Below are positions 55,384 through 64,000 of a DNA stretch of 64,000 nt, in pieces (the first letter of the stretch is position 1; each line of letters begins with the position of its first letter). Source of the stretch: Tubulanus polymorphus (Eukaryota > Nemertea > Palaeonemertea > Tubulaniformes > Tubulanidae); contig NC_134030.1 in assembly GCF_964204645.1 (NCBI RefSeq), positions 20,527,110 through 20,591,109 on the forward strand. The letters run 5' to 3'. Made by a program: the position numbers and the translations under genes. Under the pieces are notes generated by a model, which was given only the letters and a program-made list of their open reading frames with translations, was not told the DNA's origin and made no database searches.

Positions 55384-55760
55384 CGTTCTATCAGCGAAAT
55401 TGATATGTAAAATGATTATTATTTAGTATCATATATACGGGCGTGTTGACGATTTTGCACAAAACAGTCGCGCTGAAAACAAACATTGATGAGGATATTC
55501 GGCACTTGATTTGAGTAAATAATATGTGGTAGTTTTCGGGGACAGGTTTAATCAATTATCGGTGGTTGAATGATTATTGTTTAGTGTCCTATATACGGGC
55601 GTGTTGACGATTTTGCATAAAACACGCGCGGTGAAAACACGCATTGGACGTGAGGCTTTTTCGACACTTGACTCGAGGACGCGGCCATTTTCAAGAACAG
55701 TTTTAATCAATAATTGGCTGTTAGCATACAGTCAGTTAGAACGGTTCAAAAGTGCCATTT
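55384..55760 (-). promoter_or_regulatory. Putative promoter region of CTLD copy 2, internally duplicated
   Basis: This is the flank upstream of the 5' UTR exon of copy 2. The box GTTTTGTGCAAAATCGTCAA (minus strand) and a TATATACGGGC stretch occur twice, about 160 bp apart (about 55438 and 55596). The same double arrangement is upstream of copy 4 (63751-64000), and single related boxes lie upstream of copies 1 (about 51940) and 3 (about 61120). Conservation of flank together with genes suggests control sequence, but it may just reflect recent duplication. Confidence 0.4.
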
Positions 55761-57330
55761 CCACATAAATATATGGCATTCGTTGCATACGTGTATCTAG
55801 GTAGACGTTCTTCTTTCATGCAATGGGAATTCCATAAAAGAAAACGTTTTCGAAGAAGAAACTCTGTTTTTGTACTGGTAATTTTTACTAAAGAAATCGA
55901 CTTAAGACATTAATGATTCGTACCAAGCGCCGGTTATAATATACCCGCTACTGTGGCAAGTGAGGATCCACCAGGTGACGTCTGTCAGTTACTGTATTTC
56001 TTCTGCAGTTCAATTAAATCCACTTTTAAAACTGAATTGAAAGATTATTTTATTCTACGTAAGATTTCAGAGAACACGTGATGAGATTCGGCACCGATAC
56101 TGTGGCAAGCGAGGATCCACCAGGTGTCGGTAGTGGTTACTCAGTTATTGTACTTCAGTTACTCAGTTACTTCAGTTACTGTACTGTTCTTCTGCATTTC
56201 AGTTCAATTCGAATCGACTTTTCTCATAAGTAAATCATTCGTTTTCAGTAAAATCTATACCATGCACCGATTGAGAAAGGGAATCTTTTATCTATCCGAT
56301 AACTTGTTTGATAATTCTCGGATTTAGAAGCCTAACAACCAAGCCTTAACGTCATGTCATCTTTGTCATTTTGTATTGACAGACTATCTATCGAACAATA
56401 GCAGGCTTGTTACCCCGGCAAAACATCGTTTAAAAAACGAACAAAATATTTACCAGTTTTGATACTATTTCAAGGCAAGATTCTTCTGTTGCGGGCATCC
56501 CTGCACTCGTTTCTTGATCGACTCAATTCTGGTAATCCGTGTAACCAATAATGAACGGGCTCACGAGATTCTATCCGTCAGTGCATTATATCATGAAATA
56601 TGGCGGAATGGGGTTTTAGCTTCGCCTTATACTTTCATATTAATTGGTTGATTGGTGTCACGAATTTACAAATGTTCTCATCCGCGCCCCGCACCCACGT
56701 AGGAAAACCCGACAACGAGCTGAGAGCTTTGTAGAAATATCCTGCAATAATCGTCGGTTCAGAAGATTTTATGACTAAAGGCTTTAATTTAATACATATT
56801 CCTTAAGGTTTCATTTTATCATTTCCGTCGATGTGCTTCATGAAATTTGGACTGATTACCATTCACATATAGACGTCTCGTTCAAGGCGATCTCAATATT
56901 CAACACCATCGGGTAAATCTAAAAAGAATCTTGATAGCTTGTCTGATCGTAACCTTAGCGTCGTAAAGATATCCGGCCTGTGATGTATTGCTCGCAAATG
57001 TCACGATTTTCATTTGTAGATAAATAAAGTCGCAGGGAAATCTTTTTGAACGTTGCTTGGGTGGTTTTCTGACGGCTCGCAAAACGTAATAGACATTTTC
57101 TGAAACGTGTTTTTCATCAGCAATCTCTGAGCTCTTGCGACTATCGAGTAAAATTGCCGGTTCGAATCCCGTATAGTTAATGTACCAGTTTCAGGTTAGA
57201 ACGTAAGCGCGCTAGAAAATGCAAATTATGTCTAATCATCCGACTGTGCAAGAACGGAATAAATAACTGAGTGTTCGATTTTCAGAGAATTAATCGTCGA
57301 ACAACTTCAGAAGTCTATCATTGGTCATAA
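55761..57330. other. Intergenic between CTLD copies 2 and 3
   Basis: A short duplicated motif, TGTGGCAAGCGAGGATCCAC and its near copy, occurs at about 55952 and 56101. A CCGGTTCGAATCCCGTA B-box-like stretch near 57150 is shared, in diverged form, with 49040 and 52580 and belongs to the duplicated 3' flank. No other gene is seen. Confidence 0.4.
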
Positions 57331-57358
57331 GACGACCTATAACCGCTACAGAATAGTT

Positions 57359-60300
57359 TTATTTTCGATACCGAACAAAATGTGAATTTGTGATAACATC
57401 GTAGTGAAGATGTTCATCATATCGTTCTCGTTCATTGACAGTCCTTCGAACAAATAGCTGGCAGGAAATTGTAGCATAGAACATCGTTCCACTCACCACT
57501 ACCTCCATACATTTCAACGCAATTTTCGTAAACAAAACGACTATTCATCCACCATCGGGTTCTACTCGGCTCTCCGTGAGCCCAATTCCTGAAATTCTAC
57601 AAACAGGTAATAGAATTACTTCCTTATTATTCAAACCGGTATAAGTTATATAGATTGATAAACAAGCACAAACCAAGGTCGGATCGAGGATTCTATGGAG
57701 GGTTGGAACTTGATATTGGAATGGGCACTCAGTTGGAAAAATGGCAGATTTGGCAAGAATGCCGGCACCAAGCCATTAATAGGAGTCATCACTAAATATC
57801 TCGATTTGTTCTATTAAGAAACGCAATCTTATTCTGATAAGTTGACATGCTGAACATGATAACAGAGATAAGAATATATCACTGTTAATTCGATAGAAGA
57901 CATAATGTGAGTTTTATTTAATCTTTGCATGTAGAGCTTAAGCCAAATAAATTTCAAATGTTAAAAAAAATAAAAGACATGAAATGTTTTATTGAAATAT
58001 TTGAAAACATGTATATGTAAGTTGTAGATCGCCGATAAAGTACTATTATCAATTTAATTATAAAATAAATTTATTCTGTTCCTGGGCCGCTGATGATATC
58101 ACATCTTAAGGACTTGAAAATCCATATACTAAACAAAACAAAAATAATGATGGACAACAAACCCAGTGAAAGTTTTTAAGTAGCCGAATAAACTGAGCAG
58201 TCACTTCGTCATTAGAATCAAAGACAATTTGTGTTCTCTCCACTGTATTTGCAGAACCTGGTTTACATTGTATGATCGAGCTTAAATCAAGCTTAATCAG
58301 CTTCTTTATCCGTCACACACAAATCGTCAGTAAATTCCAAGATTTCAAGACCGACTGGCGATAACAATAAGCCTCTGTAAGCGTCCGTTCGTTTTCTAAT
58401 CGTTTGTCTGTTATTAGAGGAAGAATATGTTGTAGAGCTATTCGAATATGCACAAGTCATACGTAAGTTAGTTTTAAGTCAAGTTAGTTTCCCGGATGAT
58501 ATGGTTCCCAGTTCAACATGTTTCATTCTAATAAATATTTCAGAGAATCGACACCGAATCATTAACAACCCGAGGTTTAAAGAGAACGCAGTTCTACAAG
58601 ACTCGAGAACAGATGTCAACATGACTTGAAGGACTGAACTACGGTTTTAGATTTAAAAATCGAGTCGCCTGTCTCGTTACCGGCAGGAGGCTTGTGTGAC
58701 AAAGTTTGTAAGGAAAATACTAATAATTACCATATAACAATGAATCAAATAATCTAGATGGGCAGTCGTTCTTTTTAAGTTGTAATTTTTAAAAGTGGGT
58801 CAAAGCACGCGTACAAACCGTCAGAACGAACGGGCGACAAGACATACCATGAACGTACACGAATGTTTCGTGATTTTGAATACGGATGAAGTCATTATGT
58901 AGAAGTAGATCGGGCTGATCGTGAGAATTATTGCTACAATGAAGAAATTACCGATTGAAAGTTGAACGTCGAATACCCGGGGCTGGCATAATCCCTGAAT
59001 CCCAGGTAGGCGGAATCCGCATAAGCAGGTATCAGACCTGAAAACGATAACAGTATTATATCAGTTCAATATCTCACCCCCCCCCCCCATAAAACACGGT
59101 ACATGACATATTTCGGCATACATACTCTCAGCCACGTTATTCTCTTCAACGCTATCTACCATGGCCAGTCTGGAAGCGATGCAATGTTGATCTGGTCGGA
59201 GATATAACGAAGAAAGCTTGAAGCATTTCGTGTTTCCGGCTTTTGTCCAACCGCCTTCGCAAACACACGCTGAAACTATATCCAACGATTATCAAATTCT
59301 ATCGGATCATTTGCATGCGGTCTACACGGGTTAATAAGCCTAATATGGAGCGATGTGGCCGAGTTGTTTGAGCGTTCGCTCTGGAAAGCCAGTGAAGTCA
59401 TGTGAAGTAGTGTCCATAGGCGATACACTTTTCCTCATTTCCTCTTTCCATCCAGGAGTGAATAGGTACCTGGCCTGATAGATGACTCCTGAGCGCCTAG
59501 TAGCTGATCGGATTTAACTTCTCCCCAGGGAGAGATGATTGATACACGGAATAGAGTTATAGGCTGACGGTAATAATGCTGGAAAGTTAAGCGCTCTGAG
59601 CAGCTCCGTTGGATTAAGTGCTTTACGAGACAAATATTTACTTTGGATAGCAATAATGCTAATACAAACGACAAATTATCTTTCATTCTACCGTTTTATT
59701 TCCCGTTAAGTCACATCCTTTTTCTATCATTCATATCATTTCTTTTTCTTTTTCTAGATTCGATTAATTAGCTTGATATTTGTGAAGTTTTGGTTCGGAA
59801 AAATGGACGATCTTAATAAATTTGAAACAGTCGCACAGCCTGAAACATTTGCTTTTTCTGCAAAGCTTACTGCACACAGTTTTTCATTAACTTTAAACCG
59901 GTGAATATTTTCTACAATGGAACAGGTGCTATACACTTTTCAAAATTAATTTATTTGATTCTAACTCATATTTACTATCCATAGTTTGCTTAGCTTTATT
60001 TATTTGTGGCAATTCATATTGATATATTATTTTACCTGCCGTTGTAGAACAGACCAATAACAGTGTTGATATTATCAGCTTCATTTTCGACGAGTCAACT
60101 TCTTCTTTTATCTATAACACTGATAAGGTAAACAGATACGCGTTTTAACTGTTTATTGAAAGATTAAGCCTATTATGGGAAGTGCATGGTCCTTGCATAT
60201 TTGCTGAGTTGAAAATCAACCAGGGAATTATACACAAAGTTTCATTGGTCATATGCGCTTAATATATATCTACTTAATATGTTCTTTGTTTTTGTTTTTT

Positions 60301-61064
60301 CGTTCTAAATTGTTACGGTTCAGTCTAGAACTAACTTTTAACATCGTTAACGTTCATTTTCCGTTTCGTTCACGTTTACAGCGGAAATCAATTGGCGTTT
60401 AGGAACGAAATTCCAGTCGCGTGTACGGCGTGTACGGCGCGTACGGCGTCTACGGCGCGTACGGCGTGTACGGCGTGTACGGCGTGTACGGCGCGTACGG
60501 CGTGTACGGCGTGTACGGCGCGTTTCAATTGGAACGATAAACGACAACGCGATGCAATTATCATTTTGAAACGCCATAATTGATGACGTAGTGCACATGA
60601 ACTCACACAAAAACCCTCAACGCATACTATCCAAAAAACTTTATTGTGACGGATTTTACTGCGCCAAAATATAATTGAATTGATACACTTGATTTGATAC
60701 TTGACTTGATATTTGATTTGATGCACTCGATTTGATATTTGATAAACTCGATTTGCTATTTGATTTGATGCACTCAATTTGATATTTGATAAACTCGATT
60801 TGATATTTGACTTGATACACCTGATTCGATATTTGATTTGATACACTTGATTTGATGCCCGATTTGATGAATTTCAAAGTAAAAATACATGAATATATTA
60901 TATCAACACGGTAATCACCAGGATAGATCGTAATTTGATTTCCATTTCACTTATTGTACAAATCGTGTATTCGAATTTTTCCTAGGCCGTTTTGTAATTT
61001 CTGGACATTTCGACTAAGAACTCTATTTATAATCACTCTTCCCCGGCATATGATTTTACTTACC
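57359..61064 (-). CDS. C-type-lectin-domain protein, secreted (cluster copy 3)
   Basis: A 5' UTR exon ends at 61064 (GTAAGT). Coding exons are 60084-60036, 59275-59126, 59037-58952 and 57596-57432 (149 residues); AATAAA lies near 57364. The signal peptide is MKLIISTLLLVCSTTA. The CTLD reads CVCEGGWTKAGNTKCFKL, QHCIASRLAMVDSVEENN, AYLGFRDYASPGYSTF, NWAHGEPSRTRWW, ENCVEM, EWNDVLC and PAICSKDCQ. It is the most diverged copy, with exon 3 longer by 12 bases and EPS in place of QPS. All exons are open and phases 1, 1, 0 are kept. Introns hold a SINE, a 9-bp repeat and a minisatellite. It is probably functional. Confidence 0.8.
58550..58720 (+). pseudogene. Possible relic related to the frame at 54376-54762
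   Basis: Inside intron 3 of CTLD copy 3, on the opposite strand, AATCGAGTCGCCTGTCTCGT and the following TACCGGCAGGAGGCTTGTGT resemble the end of the 54376-54762 frame (CCTGTTTCGTTCCTGGCGGA). It has no open frame. The match is short. Confidence 0.2.
59355..59665 (+). mobile_element. tRNA-derived SINE
   Basis: The head GCGATGTGGCCGAGTTGTTT and GAGCGTTCGCTCTGGAAAGC resembles the 5' half of a Ser/Leu-type tRNA with an A box. The B box is not intact. The body ends with AAGTTAAGCGCTCTGAGCAG and TTACGAGACAAATATTTA, a tail style seen in many SINEs of aquatic animals (an AAGCGCT-type block before an AAAT end). It lies in intron 1 of CTLD copy 3, antisense. Confidence 0.65.
60419..60522. repeat. 9-bp GTGTACGGC tandem repeat, about 11 copies
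   Basis: The unit is GTGTACGGC or GCGTACGGC. As 9 is a multiple of 3, every frame stays open, giving Arg/Thr or Ala/Val/His runs that are not a gene. It lies in the 5' intron of CTLD copy 3. Confidence 0.9.
60660..60865. repeat. TTTGATACACTTGATTTGAT minisatellite
   Basis: GATTTGAT and GATATTTGAT units with TACACT or AAACTC links repeat over about 200 bp. It is the inverse of the array at 54190-54262. Minus-strand Ser/Asn/Gln/Ile-rich frames across it are artefacts. Confidence 0.8.
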
Positions 61065-61442
61065 CGCTTCGTCAGCAGTTTCGTGATAAATGTTCAATTA
61101 TAATTCGGCCGGAATAATATTGAAATTGCATCGATTTTTTGCGAAAACACATGTTTTGACTGCAAATATGAATGAAACGTTTTAGCACTTAATTTGAATA
61201 AATATTCCCTAGGTGCGGTTGGGTGGATGACTGTTAAAATAATTGTTACATATGAAAGCCCTGAAGTATGGAAGCCCTAAACGACCGATTGCGAAATCAC
61301 CAGTTATGTTTTTTTACGAAATTCTGTTTGACGATATTACGAGTTACGATTTGGACGATTATCGATTGGCCACTACAACAGTTCGGTTGTTCAGAACTTC
61401 AACAGAGACATTTTAAAAAAACAAACTTATCATCCACGTTCT

Positions 61443-61690
61443 CATGTGTTCGGAACCTCACCTGAGACATTTCTAATCGAAAATGAACTACAACCACCAG
61501 ACATTAGACATTTTATCAGCACACTTCCAAAAACTGATCATCCACACTTCACATGTGTTCAGTGCATCACCTGAGACATTTCTAATTGAAAATGAACTAC
61601 AAACACCAGACATTAGACATTTTATCAGCACACTTTCAAAAACTGATCGTCCACACTTCACATGTGTTCAGAACTTCACCTGAGACATTT
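61443..61690. repeat. 109-bp tandem repeat, 2.3 copies
   Basis: CATGTGTTC begins units at about 61443, 61552 and 61661, and each holds CACCTGAGACATTTCTAAT and GACATTAGACATTTTATCAG. Frames through it are artefacts. Confidence 0.85.
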
Positions 61691-61878
61691 TTAAAATGAA
61701 AATTAACTGCAAGCACAGGAACAAAAATATGAAAGCCTCATATATTTTGCATGGAACATCTGTCCAGAATACAAACAATATTTCGAGTTTAATCAACTAT
61801 TGGCGGTTCATGAGTGGTCTATGGTCATGAATATACAGATATCGAAACCACATATCTTTTGCGAGAAATCAATAAACT

Positions 61879-61898
61879 ATATATATATATATATATAT
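61879..61898. repeat. (TA) microsatellite
   Basis: About ten TA dinucleotides lie just beyond the poly(A) signal of CTLD copy 4. Confidence 0.9.
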
Positions 61899-61916
61899 CA
61901 AAGTTTATTGATTGGT

Positions 61917-63750
61917 TTTATTTTTCATACCGCACAAAATACATATAAGATAAGAGATATCGCAGTGAAGATGTTCATATCGTCCTCTCGTTCATTTCTA
62001 TTGACAGTCCTTCGAACAAATAGCTCGTTTCGGACTCTGGCATATAACATCGTTCCATTTACCACTACCTCGATACATTTCAACGCAACGTTCGAAAAAA
62101 CGAAGACCATACAACCATCCGACTCCACTCGGCTGTCCGGTAGCCCAATTCCTGAAATCCTGCAAACAGATACAAAAAACTTCCTTATGAATCAAACCAG
62201 TATAAGTTATATTAATATCTATGGATAAAACAAGGTCGGATCGAGGATTCTATGAGGGGATGGAATTTGATATTGGAATGGACATTAACTTCGAAAAGGA
62301 CCGATTTGGCAATGCGGGCTGCGAGCGAAGCATTGGGGTGGGTAATGCATCTCCCACGGATGATTAAAAATGGTCCATTTGGATTTATTGTTAGTCTTTT
62401 CTTAAATTTCCCAATGCAAAAAAATCTAATAACACATAAAAACCATCTTGTATACGTCAGGATGTTTCCTTTGTTTCAAAGAGCGGTCTAGCGCACGCGT
62501 GAAGGCCAGAACTAAAGGCAACATACACGCGCTTACGAGCAAAGCTGAGCTACTTAATTTTCCGCTAGATGGCGAACTAGTCGAAGGTTGCTGCTCTAAT
62601 GCATTATGGAATGCTTTAGAGCTGTCTTACAGTCGCTGAAATGCCCAAACACGGATAGTTGGCGAAAAAGATGTTTGAAAAATTTTCTTTTCTTTTGGAA
62701 AATCCCCCACATCTCGAGAAAATCAACTCTTTCGTTGGTGAATAAAAAATCATTTTTATTCACCAACGAAAGAGTTGATTGAAGCTACTTTGATATATAG
62801 AATCACGGTACATATAGGACAATGTTATTCGAGAGAATATTCCTAGAAACGACGAACTTACCGTAGTGAGGTCAAATGATGAGCCCCGTTTCCAAATACC
62901 AAGCCAAACAGACGAAACGTCATCGGGTATTAGACCTAAAATGACGACAGTATCGTTTAAGCTAAAACATGATCGCCACTCCTCTGCATAAAACAGCATA
63001 GTCCATCACGTACATACTCTGAGCTACGTTATTTTCCTCCAAGCTATCGATTCTGGCTAGTTTCGAAGACGAACAATGTTGGCTTTGCGGCGAAATTTCC
63101 GGAAAAAACTTTAAGCATTTCGTGTTTCCAGCCGGGGTCCAACCGTCATCACAAACACACGCTGTAACTATATATACATCCATACGACACAACGATTAGC
63201 GATGACTCAAACATCATCAGCAATCCAAAATTTCCCCCTCTTAATTTATAAAACGCACTGATCAAAACACCTCTTTCTCTGTTCGAATTCTATACAATAA
63301 TCACCATCATAAAAGACAATTGCTTTTAATTTGTTTAGTTTGTAACGGTTCCTTGCCGCCTAGTACTAACTATTCATAGCAGTCGTAGATCTGGATCCAA
63401 TCGACTTTCGTTTCTCAATCAGACAAAATCCATTAAATTCCACACACTTTTTTCGTTTAAGAGCTTTGCCCAATGAAATAGATTTCAGGAAGTTTTCTAA
63501 CATAAATGATGGATAGTAATATCAATAAGTGACAATTATATTGGTATACTTACCTGCCGTTGTAGAACAGACCAGGAACAGAGTCGATATCATCAGCTTC
63601 ATATTCGAAGAGTCTACCTCTTTCTTATTTGATCTGAAACTGAAGGCATGGACATTTTTAGTAGCCGTTCTACTTGCTAACAACAAAACATAGGTCCCTT
63701 ATGAACTATGAATATTGAAATCATTTATTTCCAGGTATAATTTACTTACT
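61917..63750 (-). CDS. C-type-lectin-domain protein, secreted (cluster copy 4)
   Basis: A 5' UTR exon ends at 63750 (donor GTAAGT). Coding exons are 63602-63554, 63167-63018, 62935-62862 and 62159-61998 (144 residues, phases 1, 1, 0); AATAAA is at 61922-61917. The signal peptide is MKLMISTLFLVCSTTA. The CTLD reads CVCDDGWTPAGNTKCLKFF, QHCSSSKLARIDSLEENN, SLIPDDVSSVWLGIWKRG, NWATGQPSGVGWLYG, ERCVEM, GKWNDVICQSPKRAIC and a final SKDCQ. WND is kept and the EPN/QPD position is QPS. The 82-base intron after exon 2 explains the frame change seen when the two halves are read straight through. Copy 2 is its closest relative. Confidence 0.8.
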
Positions 63751-64000
63751 CGTTCTATCAGCGAAATTGATATGTAAAATGATTATTGTTTAGTATCATA
63801 TATACGGGCGTGTTGACGCTTTTGCACAAAACAGTCGCGCTGAAAACAAACATTGATGAGGATATTCAGCACTTGATTTGAGTAAATAATATGTGGTAGT
63901 TTTCGGGGACAGGTTTAATCAATTATCGGTGGTTGAATGATTATTGTTTAGTGTCCTATATAAGAGCGTGTTGACGATTTCGCATAAAATATGCGCAGTG
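63751..64000 (-). promoter_or_regulatory. Putative promoter region of CTLD copy 4
   Basis: This is nearly identical to the flank of copy 2 at 55384-55650, including both copies of the TTGACGATTTTGCA-type box (about 63810 and 63970). The window ends inside it. The high identity extends well beyond any expected control site, so it mainly marks a recent segmental duplication. Confidence 0.4.

Noticed and set aside
60347-60846. Arg/Thr and Ala/Val/His repeat proteins
   Set aside because: They come from a 9-bp tandem repeat and a TTTGAT minisatellite.
62962-63192. Lectin frames ending in VAIMF-stop, RGIGDHGFLT-stop and similar as real C-termini
   Set aside because: They read into an 80-base-scale intron. 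With GTATGT or GTGTGT donors and TTTTAG acceptors the next exon continues the CTLD in every copy.

Overview
The window is eukaryotic and almost certainly from an invertebrate animal, probably a marine one. It is AT-rich and intron-rich, has short exons with GT..AG borders, AATAAA poly(A) signals, LINE, gypsy and Penelope-type retroelement remains, a tRNA-derived SINE and many miniature inverted-repeat elements. A lophotrochozoan (mollusc, annelid or similar) is a guess from the repeat types and the expanded immunoglobulin and C-type-lectin genes. I cannot name the species.

Protein-coding content is low and lies mostly at the two ends. At the left, on the + strand (918-4027), is a short immunoglobulin-superfamily gene: signal peptide plus two Ig-like domains. 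Its longer paralogue is on the - strand at 46897-42232: signal peptide, four Ig-like domains, a membrane span and a cysteine-rich tail, with every coding junction in phase 1. At the right (49.3-64 kb) is a - strand tandem cluster of four small secreted C-type-lectin-domain (CTLD) genes with the same exon plan. Three read intact. The second (52951-55235) carries a 5-base deletion at an exon end. A fifth, dead CTLD exon lies on the + strand at 27537-28366. Secreted lectins beside Ig receptors suggest a recognition or immune-type locus, which is inference.

The middle is built of repeats. At 5.3-17.1 kb is a nested foldback structure with arms of about 2 kb full of GC-rich subrepeats. At 19.7-39.06 kb is a decayed inverted duplication. 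Each copy carries spliced but apparently non-coding exons, ending in a terminal exon with a matching poly(A) signal (exons 20307-25570 on +, 38319-30600 on -). The right copy was later split by about 6 kb holding a minisatellite, a gypsy integrase scrap and a LINE. The LINE was itself split by a 2.58-kb element with hairpin ends (34.91-37.49 kb). A relative of that element lies inverted at 8.97-10.06 kb.

The most unusual signal is a family of palindromic elements with long terminal inverted repeats and a hammerhead-ribozyme-like core in the centre (39.8, 41.7 and 49.85 kb, with a one-armed relic at 28.8 kb). One sits inside a CTLD intron. Also notable are an array of about 18 copies of a 50-bp unit carrying tRNA-type A-box and B-box motifs in intron 1 of the short Ig gene, and in-frame read-through past the last Ig exon of both Ig genes, which could make soluble forms.
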